Position numbers and translations under genes: made by a program. Under the pieces are notes generated by a model. It made no database searches, had not been told where the DNA came from, and saw nothing but the letters and a program-made list of their open reading frames with translations. Positions 37,500 through 48,363 of a stretch of DNA of 64,000 bases are shown one piece after another; the stretch's first letter is position 1; each line of letters begins with the position of its first letter. The stretch is taken from positions 3,782,001-3,846,000 of the forward strand of contig OX104130.1 in NCBI GenBank assembly GCA_944470555.2, read 5' to 3'. This stretch comes from Heterobilharzia americana (Eukaryota > Platyhelminthes > Trematoda > Strigeidida > Schistosomatidae).

Positions 37500-38256
37500 A
37501 TGGTTAATCACTCCGCTTAGGTGTGTGTTTTCTAGCTTTGACATAAAGAAGTCTGCAGCCAGGAGGCCCAACGGTGAATTTATAGCTATCCGTAGCTATT
37601 GTCTGTATATTTTATGATTGTAGGAAAATTGGACGTTCAAGGTACATCTCAGCAACGGCTCGTTCAGATAATGCATGAGTTTTCCAACATTCAATCCATT
37701 AGAGTCAGTATAGTCAAATATGTAACATATTGTCTCATTCAATGGAATGCTTGTAAATAATGAGTCCATATTTAAAGAGAACATAATTTTGTCAGAGCAA
37801 TTTACACTATCAGTAAAACTGACCAAGTCAAAAGAGTCACGAATCGTATGAAGTGAGACTTGCCTTCTTATCAGATCTAAGATTTTGACTAACCATCGGG
37901 TAATACGATGATAAGGCGATTCTGTCATGTCGAGAATAGGTCGTAAAGGTGCGCCTTCTTTATAAACCTTTAGCAGTTCGTACAGTCTGGAGGTATTTGA
38001 CCCAGATAGTCGTAGGGATTCAAATAATTCAGAATGTATCAAAGAATCAGTCGTCAGTATTTAAAGAATGTCGGTTAGTTGTTTTTCTAGTTTGCTCCGT
38101 CTGAATCTTCTCACTCGTAGGTTTTATAAACTTCATTTCATCAAAGAGAATAGATAACATTCCATCTGTGTATTCTTGGTGACTCATCAATACAACATCC
38201 ATCCCTTGGTCAGGACGCACCATTATAATCTCTTTGGGGATACTTGAAAACAGCAC
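37500..38256 (-). pseudogene. Penelope-like reverse transcriptase fragment
   Basis: The minus strand carries Penelope RT blocks in order: SRLYELLKVYKEGAPLRPIL, SPYHRITRWLVKIL, FSLNMDSLFTSIPLNETI (the first catalytic Asp region), and LRCTLNVQFSYNHKIYRQ. In another frame IAINSPLGLLAADFFMSKLE follows, the region preceding the second Asp pair. Frameshift and stop after IYRQ break the protein. The second active-site motif and the GIY-YIG domain are missing. It overlaps the part missing from the plus-strand fragment at 7.3 kb, so the two are different remnants of the same class. Confidence 0.85.
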
Positions 38257-38303
38257 AAAACTTAAGACCCAGAGATAATGCTTCCAGTTGAACTGTTGAT
38301 AAT

Positions 38304-38520
38304 TCAGTATCTCAAGTTGTTATTCATCGTAGACTGACATCAGTTGGGGGAACAAAGGAAACCTAGGAGCACTGGACAGCTATTTCGTCCAGCTAGTATG
38401 GGACTCCTCAGCAGTGCGCACCCACGACCCCACCCTCCAGGGATCGGACCCGCGACCTTCAGGTTCTGTAGCCAGCACATTACTGATGTCAGTCTACGAT
38501 GAATAACAACTCCCTCAAAA
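38304..38520 (-). mobile_element. Family 2 hammerhead repeat with intact ribozyme
   Basis: On the minus strand the B box GGGTCCGATCCCTGG (about 38455-38441) is followed by the ribozyme and the conserved 3' end to 38304. At 38484-38520 the 3' end of the repeat appears again in plus orientation, forming partial inverted ends. Confidence 0.8.
38369..38417 (-). ncRNA. Hammerhead ribozyme, family 2, fully intact
   Basis: Every element is present: stem I GCACTG/CAGTGC (6 bp), core CTGAGGA, stem II GTCC/GGAC with a 10-base loop, GAAA, stem III ATAG/CTGT (with a G-U pair), and cleavage triplet GTC. This is the best candidate in the window for a self-cleaving RNA. Confidence 0.85.
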
Positions 38521-39394
38521 TTCAATTCAATATCTGATAAATCGAAAACATTTCTCTAATTTGCTTGGAAACTGTCTTTCAATAGATGTTTTTGCCTGTT
38601 TAATAATCCCAACTTGGTCGTATCACATTGTTTCTCTGATACTTTCATCTTCTAGAGATCGGTGTAAACCTGGTTGCAGATCATGGACAGCATGTATTCT
38701 GAAGTGAATACTGCATTCCAGTTCAGTAATGGGTGATCTAATCTCATCGGTATGGTTTGGTGTATGACGCTTCAGAGTCTTCGAGTTTGACTGAGTCTAA
38801 GTGATACTGAATACACCTTTGGATATTCGTGTCGATCTAAGCAGTCTGTCAAAAAATGGATCTTTGTTTTCGCCATGCCAAGCTTGATGGAAAAGTGGGA
38901 GAATCCATTCAGCTCCTTAACTGACATACGATCCTTGGAGCGTTTCACTAATATATTCCCTCCAATTTGTCAAATAAACTTTCACACATTCCATATTTCA
39001 TAAAATTGTATCACTCTTCAACATAACAACTAATTGTTTACGTATATATATGTGTGTGTGTGTGTGTGCCTGTTTACCTGTGGGCATGCAATGATTGATG
39101 ACAGAAGTAACTTGTGTTTATGCCTAGAACATTCATATATGAATACAACTTTTCAAAAAAATTAGTTCCTTTAACCGCTTTTAACTTACACCAAAACAAT
39201 CGCCATTGTTACTGTTAATTTCTTCACTTTTTTACTCTCTTCATGGAATACAGACTATCTTTCATTTCCCTGTTTCGCTTTGATCGTTTTAGTCGTTAGT
39301 CTATACTACTTAAGTGACATTATTATTGACTGAATTTTTAAACATACAATTTAAAATCTACCATGATGTAGTAATAAAAAATCGATACACTTAC
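38521..39394. other. Probable intron sequence
   Basis: A (TG)n run lies at 39043-39068. No exon recognised. Confidence 0.4.
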
Positions 39395-39477
39395 TTTGTA
39401 ACTGATCGATATCTTTCGTCACCCAACATGAATGTGCGCATGCCTAAACTCATTTTTTCTTGAGTCAATGGATTTTC
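39395..39477 (-). CDS. Coding exon, product unknown
   Basis: Acceptor tattcaactttag and donor ACAAA/GTAAGT (minus strand) bound an open exon of 83 bp. It reads ENPLTQEKMSLG, then MRTFMLGDERYRSVT. It enters in phase 0 and leaves with two extra bases. Splice sites are near consensus. It lies on the same strand as, and upstream of, the RING-gene exons but cannot join 32988-33058 directly. It belongs either to the 5' part of that gene through a missing exon or to another gene. Confidence 0.65.
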
Positions 39478-39917
39478 CTAAAGTTGAATATACGACTTAC
39501 AGGATAAAAGTAGTATAAAATATATTATAAATTTTGACAACGGTTGAACGAAGTCATGAGATGCGAAAGGGCCACAAGCTTTTTGAAACAAAGTGAGAGA
39601 GACAGCGAAGGATTGACAGTTACAGCGATAAAACCTGAAGTAACAATGTAAATACTTTCCAAGATTCTTGATAATAGTAGTATACAGAACAGGGAACCTC
39701 GCCTGGTTAGCTTGTTCACTAGTTACTAGCCCGTCCTAAGCCCGGGTAGGTTAGACATGCGGCAAGCAACCCTACCCCAGAAAACAAATCCAACAGATAA
39801 ACAAACTTCAAAGCACAAAGAAAATATAAAAAATGAAAACAAACTTATTCCCCTCTGGAATCGGAGAGGCGAAATGACGCCAGTTGGTGAAAGCCTTCAG
39901 GAAGCCAATTCGCCAAT

Positions 39918-40700
39918 GTGTCTTCGCCCCTCTCGATGAAAGCGAAAGTAAACATGGGGACATGGAATGTCCACACCATGTTTGAAGCTGGCAAGGCAGC
40001 CCAGATTGCAAAGGAGATGAGAAGGTATCACATCGAAGTGCTTAGGATTTGCGAAAGCAGATGGAATGGGAGTGGACTCTCCAAACTGTCAACTGGAGAA
40101 TCAATAATCTACTCCGGTCACCCAGACGACAACCACGAGCACACTGAGTTATGGAGTGGCTATCATGATGTCCTCAAGAGCATCGAAGGCTCTCTCTCAT
40201 GCAGTGGGAACCAATCTCCTCCAGGATCATGACAGCAAGATTCAACTCAAAAGGAAGGAAGGAAAGTCACAATCATACAATGTTATGCACCTACAAATAA
40301 TGCAGAGCAAGAGAAGAAGGAGGAGTTCTACAGACAAATGCAATCAACACTGGACAAGACCCCACACACACCGGTTAGCGACATCAAAATTCTAATGGGT
40401 GGGCTGACATGGATGCCAAACTGGGAGCAGACAACACATGAAGAGAACTCATCATAGGTCAAGAAGCACTCAGTGAAATGAAAGAGAGTGGAGAACAGTT
40501 TGCAGAATTCTGAGCATTTAACGATTTGGTGATTGGAGTGAAGCAGTGTGTACAAACATAAGGATATTCACAAGGCACTGACATGGACTTCACCAGATGG
40601 ACACACTTCACTAAAAATCAGATCGACTTCATCTCAATGTGAAGGATGTGGAGACACAGCTTACTGGACACAAGATCAGATCTAGAAGGGGAGTAGATGT
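39918..40700 (+). pseudogene. RTE endonuclease domain, frameshifted
   Basis: The frame starting at 39918 has MGTWNVHTMFEAGKAAQI and a CESRWNGSG block, the N-terminal motifs of an apurinic-type endonuclease. The catalytic Glu that normally follows 'E-T/S' is not preserved clearly (CESRW). After about 40150 the sequence continues in another frame (VAIMMSSRASKAL) and then a third, with stops from about 40450. Confidence 0.8.
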
Positions 40701-41054
40701 AGGTTCACACCACTCACTTCACTATCTAGTGCAAGAAAGCTACCTTCATAATCAAGTTGAAAGCCTTCAAAGAAGCTGGTGATGATAGACCACAGTTGGA
40801 GTTCAACACCCAGAACAGAAACTAAACTGAAGGACAAAACTACAGAGGATATCTTCACGTCAGTCAGTCATCAGAACAAAATGGGAGATATTGAGAAACA
40901 TCCCTGAAGAAACCTGTATGGAACTGGAACTGGAACTCTTTGAAAGAGATGTGGAAAGAAACCTGCATAACCGCATCAGGAATGAAGAAGAAGAAACACG
41001 ACAAGGAATGGGTCTCGATGGACACATGGAAGCTGACAGAGGAGGGAGAGGAAG

Positions 41055-43083
41055 ATGGTGAAGCAGAAGATGAACGAGTGCAGTGCAGTGAAGTGCAGGG
41101 ATGAACAACGACAAGAGGAGGAACTGATTACAATGTATAAAACACTACAGTGGACGAAGAAGTGGAGAAGAGTGTGCACAAAGACAAAAGACAGACACTT
41201 CTATGACACATTGGCATGTGAAGCAGAACAGGCAGCAGGTGGGAGAGATAAAGACCTGACAACACCATATCAAATGACCAGGTTATTATGTTGGAGTGTA
41301 GAGATCAACAGAGCACAGATGAAACCGATGCAAGATAGTGAAGGACAGCTAGTTAACGTCAAAGAGAAGAAAGAAAGGAAACGACAGGCTGACCACTTCG
41401 AAAAGCTCTTGAACCGACCACCACCACCACCAGCTGAAACTCGTCCCAAAATACCACTAGCAACGTCAGAACTGCAAGTGAACACAGGCCCTCCTACACA
41501 AGCAGAATTCCTGAATGTCATAAAGCTACTGAAATGAGGGAAAGCAGCAGGACCAGATGGAATCCCGCCAGAAGTACTGAGAACAGACGCAGAGACAACA
41601 GCGGACATGCTCACACCACACCACTATTGCAGAAGGTGTGGAAGGAAGGGAAGGTACCTGCCAGTTGATTAGAAGAAGGGTTACTTTGTCAAACTCTCAA
41701 AGAAGGGAGACCTAAGACTTTGCAAGAACTGGTGAGGAATCATACTGCTGTCCACCCACAGCAAGCAAATTATGAAGCCGCATCATCTTGGAGAGACTAA
41801 ATGATGTGCTGGATTCAAAACTACGACCGGAACAGGCAGGCTTCAGGAAGTACAAATCATGTGCAGATCAAATTGCAACGCTTCGCATCATCATAGAACA
41901 GAGCATAGAATGGCAATCAGCTCTCTGCCTCAACTTCATCGACTTTGAGAGGGCCTTTGGCAGCGTCGACCGAGAAGTAATTTGGAAACTGCTTCAATAT
42001 TATGGAATACCACAGACCTTTATTAGCCTCATTCAACAACTATATGAAGATGCCAAATGCCAGCTAAGTAATTCACAATGAGAAGCTCAGTGATGCTTTT
42101 GAAGTGAAGACAGGAGTGAAACAAGGCTGTCTACTATCACCCATGATATTTCTGATTGTGGTCAACTGAACCGGATCATGCAACTGACAACTGTGAGGAG
42201 CGTGAAAAGGAGGATACGCTGGACTGCGGAAAAGAATTTAGAAGATTTATATTTCGCCGATGACTTGTGTCTGATGTCACACAAACTTGAAGATCTACAG
42301 GTGAAAACTAACAAGTTGACAGAAGAGGCAGGGCAGAGAAGACGGGACTTCCTTCAAGTGAATATAGAGAAGATGGAGGTGATGAAGATACCACACCACC
42401 ACCAACAAACTCCACTCACCATCAACGGGAGAAACCTAAACGATGTAGCCTCCTTCACCTATCTAGGCAGCACCGTTTCAAGTACAGGCGGCACAGATGG
42501 GGATGTTTAAGTCAGAATCGAAAAGACAGCAAGACAGGCGTTCATTAGCCTGGAAGCAGTGTGGAGATCTACACTGCACTCAGCATAAAGAACAAGTTTC
42601 GGATTTTCAACAGCAATCCAGTCAAGTCAGTGCTTCTGTATGGCTCAGAAACTTGGTGCTTTACGAAAGGCATTTCCAACAAACTACAGATATTCATCAA
42701 CAACTGCCTACACTGGCTGGTTATTGAAGATCAGATGGATTACCAGAATAATAAGAATAGGCAACAAGGAACTGTGGGAACGAACTGACCAAGAAGCTAT
42801 TGCTCAACAAATATGCAGTAGAAGGAAGTGGAGATGGGTTGGGCATGTACTGAGAAGACCGACTGGTGACGTCACGCACAGGCCAGACACTCGAGTGGAA
42901 CACAGATGGGAAGTGACGAGTCGGGTGTCCGAGCTGATGGTGACATGGAGTAGATTGTGCGAGGAGGAAATGAGAGCTTGTGGGCTGTTGTGGTACGAGG
43001 TTCAAAAGATTTCAGAGAACAGAGTGAAATGGAGACGTGCAACTGAAGTCGTATGTTCCATTAGGAACCCAAGGGACAAATAA
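41055..43083 (+). pseudogene. RTE linker, reverse transcriptase and C-terminal domain, broken
   Basis: The linker frame (41055-41537) ends at TGA exactly where GKAAGPDGIPPEVL begins. RT pieces follow: 41788-42081 (EQAGFRKYKSC, LNFIDFERAFGSVDRE), a frameshift near 42080, and 42178-42510 with the catalytic FADDLCLMS. The C-terminal part (42561-43083) has the YGSETW motif, RRKWRWVGHVLRR and the final NPRDK before TAA. Multiple frameshifts make it non-functional. Confidence 0.85.
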
Positions 43084-43103
43084 TAATAAAAAGATAATAA
43101 TAG

Positions 43104-44281
43104 AACGGGGTGGTTCTTAAGATAAGTCGATCTGGATCTGACAACCCTTGACATTCAGAGGTAAGTAACTATGATCTGCCATGGAGTGGAACTGAAGACT
43201 CCACTTGGATATCCTGAAAAAACCAACTGAGATAACCAACCATGTTTCTTCCCTCTAGCTTTGAAATTAATTTTTTTGTAAGTTAGCTAAACCTGTTTTA
43301 TAATTTCACTGGTGGGCTGTTGTGATCAATATCGCTTTTGGGTATTCAAGATTATGAACATCTAATAGGATTCGCTAGAAAAATTCCTTGAAAAAGCTCA
43401 GAAACAGAGAAACAAACTGTTCACAGTTAGCAGTACTGAGTAAGAGCTGATAGTTTAACTGAATATTTCAGTATTTTTTTCAAGAATTTTTCAGTTTGTT
43501 CTATCAGTGTTTGGTTTTCACCTCCTTTCAGACACATTAGTTTTGCAAAATTTTATTTTAATGCAGTAAACTTTAAAAAAATGAATCGACCTGGGAACTT
43601 TTCTAAAAGGTAATCGGGAGAAGTTATCCTCGTTTCACAAAATAAAGTAGACAGTAAATATTTTCGTGGCCAAACTTCAGCTACTCATAAGTAGTTGATT
43701 TTACAACTTTGATTTTTATTAAATGGTTGACATTCATGGATTTGCGATCGCCGTGGTTTGGTAGATTGGTTTATTAACTTCAGGTGAAGATTGAAGGTGA
43801 ATTGTAGACATGAGTCGTAGCAAGATATAAACCAGAGTCCTTCAGATTAACCTCCTGGTGCTCATCAACTAATGTGAGTCTCCTAGCTCCAACGGTAGAC
43901 ATTCCAACTCGGCAGTTTCTCTGGTTATATTTAGTGGTAGCGTGCAGAATAGTACAGTATTTCAGTTTCATCTTGGTTGATATTAATCTGATGAACATGA
44001 CTATCTGTGTGATGACATTATTTTCGAAAACCCAACCCAGCAACTATTTCTTTAAGTGTCAGGGCTGCTGAGGTAAGATAGCACACTTGTTCAGTGGGTT
44101 TCAGTTGGTTGTTGGGATTTTATTGGTCTCTTCCGTTGTTGATATGATATCTTAAAACTGCTCAGTCTCTGTATGTATTCGGGACTTTTTACACGAATGA
44201 CTATCTACCAGTTGTAATTAAAGTTAATGGTAGAGTCTAGGTATCGAGTTCCGCTCAATGGTTGGATACTGTTAAATCCTC
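43104..44281. other. Unannotated sequence
   Basis: No gene is supported. ORFs on both strands at 43780-44071 overlap each other and show no domain. Confidence 0.35.
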
Positions 44282-44762
44282 GCCGTTGTGGATGTTTCCA
44301 GTGTGACTTGGATATAATATGACAAAATAACGCCATCGGAATGGATTATAGTGGCTTATAACAATCAGTTATTTGAAAAACAACTTCTAATCTATTGATT
44401 TAGTTTGGAGGCTTGTGAAGATTTATTGATTAATTTAAAGTGTGTTTTCTTCACGAATTTACATCAGTTACAGAACCATTGAAAACTAGGTAGCACTGAA
44501 GAGCTGTTTCTTACTGGTAATCAACTCAATACCAGTGTACACCCAAAACTCCTTCGGGTTTCCAATAGTTTTCTAACTGATGTCACTTTGTGAGGAACAT
44601 TAACTTTAAATTAATCAATAAATCCTCACAAACCTCCAAACTAAATCAATAGATTAGAAGTTGTTTTTCAAATAACTGATTGTTATAAGCCACTGTAATC
44701 CATTACGATGGCGTTATTTTGTCATATTATATCCAAGTCACACTGGAAACATCCTCAACGGA
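44282..44762. repeat. Large palindrome, about 480 bp
   Basis: The left arm (from about 44282, 'ccgttgtggatgtttccagt') and right arm (to about 44762) are near-perfect reverse complements over about 175 bp, through 'cttctaatctattgattta' and 'ggaggcttgtgaag'. The central 130 bp contain a decayed family 2 hammerhead 3' region in both directions ('catcagttacagaaccattg', 'gtttccaatagttttctaact'). The palindrome extends well beyond the repeat into its flank. Confidence 0.92.
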
Positions 44763-44828
44763 GAGGATTCAGCTGTATCCGATCAGTATACCTCGAAAAG
44801 AGGGCAACTTGATCTCTAAACTCCACCA

Positions 44829-45290
44829 ACTATTATTATTTGTCCCTTGGGTTCGTAGTGGAACATACGGCTTCAGTAGCATGTCTCCATTTCACTCTGT
44901 TCTCTGTAATCTTTTGAACCTCCACGACAGCCCACAAGCTCTCACTTTTTCCTCACACAATCTCTTCCATGTTACTCTCACCACGGACGCCCAACTCGTC
45001 ACTTCCCATCTGGTTCCACTCGAGTGTCTGGCCTGGTGCATGACGTCACCAGTCGGTCTTCTCAGTACATGCCCAACCCATCTCCACTTCCTTCTACTGC
45101 ATATTTGTTGGGTGATGGGTTGTTGGTTGGTCCGTTGGCAACCAGTCAGTGTTCATTGTTGCTTATTCTTTCTGGTAATCCATCTGATCTTCAATAACCA
45201 ACCAGTGTAGGCAGTTGTTGATGAATATCTGTAGTTTGTTGGAAATGCCTTTCGTAAAGCGCCAAGTCTCTCAACCATATAGAAGCACTC
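44829..45290 (-). pseudogene. RTE LINE, 3' end only
   Basis: The minus strand matches the last 460 bp of the element at 39.7-43.1 kb: 'ccaagggacaaataataat' is the 3' edge near 44830, and the C-terminal RT region begins near 45290. Severe 5' truncation is the usual outcome of target-primed reverse transcription. Stops are present. Confidence 0.8.
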
Positions 45291-46745
45291 CACCGATAGA
45301 CATTCCTAACTGTAATTTCTGTGTTTCTGAGCTTTTTAAAGGATGTTTATCTAGCAAATCGTTGACTTGGTGTTATCAACAGGGTAAATAGTTGTACTAC
45401 TTAAGTTAGAAGAAAAATGATAATTGCGGTTGGTACCCATTACTGTTAACTCACCAAATGTTTATTCGGTAGAACCAGACTTGTCATTAGCGGCGGACTG
45501 GGAAATTTTTAAATCAGAAAGTTCAATTTGGAAATGGAAGCATCATGGAGAAAGAAAACACTAGCAACGGTAACGCCATCATGGAGTGATTGATAAGTCT
45601 CTGGACAGAAAATGAGGCGCTTATTTCGATGGCATTCTGTTCTCTGTGGCTGCATGATTTAATCATGTAGCTTTCATTGTCGTCACAACAGACTTCAGAA
45701 AGAAGTGAGATATGAGATTTCCTCCCGAGTGTCTTAGTAGTTTATCATAATGACCTTCGATGTCATCGGTTATTCCTTCTAAAGTATTGTCATTGTCTCC
45801 ATACGTATTTCATCTGTTTGCCCTGTTGATTTGAACTTTCACCTTCATGTTACTTCTCGTTCTTCTTATTAATTGATAGACTGCATCATTATCAATATGT
45901 ATGCTGACCACTAATTGACCTGAATGCCAAGATTCTAGAACAATCTCTGACATTCATTTTGTTTCCTCGACCCAAGATTTCACTGATAGTTGATATTCAT
46001 GTAGACGAATACGAAGAGGACGAACGACCAATCTGTTGTATATAGTGTTTTTCATAGTTTCTGAAGTTTATTTTGCAGATAACTGTTTAACTTATCCTCC
46101 TTTACTATTGTATTTATTGACCTGCATAACAGAGAGTGAAGAGATTACGTGAACTTGTGTACTGCAGTGATTCCAAAAGGCTTAAGTAATCTACTTGCAA
46201 TCTCGGAGAATTTATTCATGTAAGGTAAGACAATCCGCTTGTTGATTTCAGAAGATCATTTTTTTGGTTGAGGGCGAATTAGGCAAGTATCTTTCAATGA
46301 AGTTGAGTAAATAGCCGTTCTTCTGGAAAACAGTCATTCAATAGTTTTCTTCTTTTCTCCTCAGGGTTGATGTTACTACTGTAGTTGAAAATCTGCTCCT
46401 TATGGGGTTATTTCGATAAAAACTCAAGTGATTTACAACCATTTGAAGCATTTGGGGATTGGATGTAAAAGAAATGAGAAGCAGTAGCAAACCATGGTGT
46501 CTTTTATGAAAATCTGAAAATCCTGCGACCATTTGGTTGCCAGCAACATTGTCATGCAGTACTAAGTTATACAAGGAGGAAAGTTTGCCTGACATGTTTA
46601 TATATAACCATTAAAATGTTTAGTTTTCATTCAGTAAGCTAGAAAAGACAACCAGTTAGGTACACTGATTGGATATTGAAGACAAATCAATTTGATTTTG
46701 TCAAGTTGTGACTGCTGTTCGAGTTCTATCGATTCAGTGACCAAT
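45291..46745. other. Unannotated sequence
   Basis: About 1.45 kb without a supported gene or repeat. Confidence 0.35.
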
Positions 46746-47271
46746 AAATACGTTTAGCAGGCCCACCTTGAAGTCAATCGTGGTCCGAATGACTATGTAG
46801 AAACGACTGTGTTTACACCACTCGGTGGAGCAAGTTAAAGCCTCGCAGAGGACATCAATTCCCTACAAGCTGTCTGTCGTTACGCCACTGTGATATACCT
46901 CTAGTTTTGTCTGATGTTTGCTTATAACCTTAAAATAACTTTATCACTGCTGTTTTTGCACCATTGCTAGTTTTAATTTCCCATTACTTTTGAATGCTGA
47001 ACTGTCATTGGTTGTTAACTCTTTTAACTTACCAGTGAATTTGGTGCTTGTCAGAGTGTTTTTGAACGTATATACTCAGGATCGCTCTCAACTGTTTTTT
47101 ACTGTGGTTGATACAGTAAAAGTTCTCTGCTAATGGTCCGTCTTCTTTTCTTGTCATTGTGTGTCAGCGATATTGTTGTGGTGGTAATTAATTAGCGATT
47201 AGAGCATATTCTTTTGCACGTTAGGTTCATATAGCTCGTAGACCGCTAGATCGCATTGCCAGTCATAGCAA
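46746..47271 (+). repeat. Possible 5' LTR of the Gypsy-like element
   Basis: The region just before 'aactggcgacgg' (47271-47282) is where a 5' LTR would end; TGGCGAC is a common primer-binding-site start in Gypsy elements. No second LTR copy was found downstream of 50995, so the boundaries are not established. Confidence 0.25.
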
Positions 47272-47485
47272 ACTGGCGACGGTTGTATTTTGAAATGTAC
47301 CTATCACTCTTGGAGAAACTGATGGAGCAGTAGCTTAGAATGATAGACTTGACTGCTGCCTTACAGATATTTTTCCCAACCAGCTCATCTCCAGCCAATG
47401 ACAACACCGGAGCAGTATATCATAATTAGCCTGTGACCTAGTCGCATAAATAACCTTCTATACATAGTTTGGCAGATACGTAGAC

Positions 47486-47884
47486 TTGTTCAAAGAAGAC
47501 TGCACAAACACAGATGGTGCGTGGAAGGTCAGATTACTGCTTCGAAAGTTGGGAGCAGACGAATTGGATAAATATTGCAATCTGATCTTGCCACAGAAAC
47601 CTAGTGACAGAACATTTGATAAGAGTATGCAGACAATTCGTCATCAGTTTGGTGACCACAAGTCATTGTTTAACATACGTTACCATTTCATGAAGTTGAT
47701 GCTGAAAGAAAATGATGATATTCACGCACAGTTAGGTATAGTCAACTTCATCTATGAACGTTTCAAGTTGAAATTCCTGATAGAAGATCAGTTCAAAGTT
47801 TTAATCTTCATTTGTGAGCTACAGTTCCAAAAGTTTGTTGATATACGCACACGCCTGTTGAATAGATTACAACAGGTACCATAA
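47486..47884 (+). pseudogene. Gypsy-like Gag fragment
   Basis: An open frame of 132 codons resembles the N-terminal half of a Gypsy-type Gag. Blocks include LLRKLGADELDKYCNLILPQ, FGDHKSLFNIRYHFMKL and EDQFKVLIFICELQ, ending RLLNRLQQ. Gag forms the particle in which reverse transcription takes place. The expected zinc knuckle region and protease that should follow (47885-48360) are not readable in one frame. The start is inferred from the first Met. Confidence 0.75.
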
Positions 47885-48363
47885 ATGACTTTGAAAGATA
47901 GTGAAGAATAATGTCAGCAATTGACCATCTTGATCCAGTCTGGCGGTCAGAGTGCAGAAGAAGTACATGGAGTGCATCTTGTACCGTCAATGTCAAACTC
48001 ATCGCCTCAGAAACCACACACAGCATGTCGGCACTGCTGCGCTTAGCACTATGTGAAATCATGCCAGTTCAAACACCATAAATGCCGATGAGACCATATC
48101 ACTGGACACAAAGATGGTTACAGTAAATAGAATAACCAACCCAAGTCTAGAAACTAATCTCATCAATGTCCTATGCCAAAATCTATGAGTATTACAGTCA
48201 CCTATAACATCAGCACTCGTACACTACATAAATACATTGATATAATGATCAACTCTGAGCCTGCACGCCTTCAAGTATACACTTATCAGACATAATAATA
48301 ATATCCAAGAACCTATGACAGAAGTTAAGAAAACCCACCATACGGAATACAAATCAAATTGCG

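Larger units (their letters stand above)
39700..43103 (+). mobile_element. RTE-clade LINE, nearly full length
   Basis: The longest RTE copy. It has a short 5' region (from about 39700), an endonuclease-RT ORF broken into pieces, and a 3' tail of TAA-type repeats (43081-43103), the typical RTE end. Relatives in schistosomes are the SR2/SR3 group. It shares sequence with the four other fragments in the window and acts as their reference. Confidence 0.85.

Noticed and set aside
41270..41614. Antisense ORFs across RTE elements (also 44719-45210, 55361-55875, 56221-56966, 63089-63603)
   Set aside because: They mirror the LINE coding frames and recur only because the element recurs.
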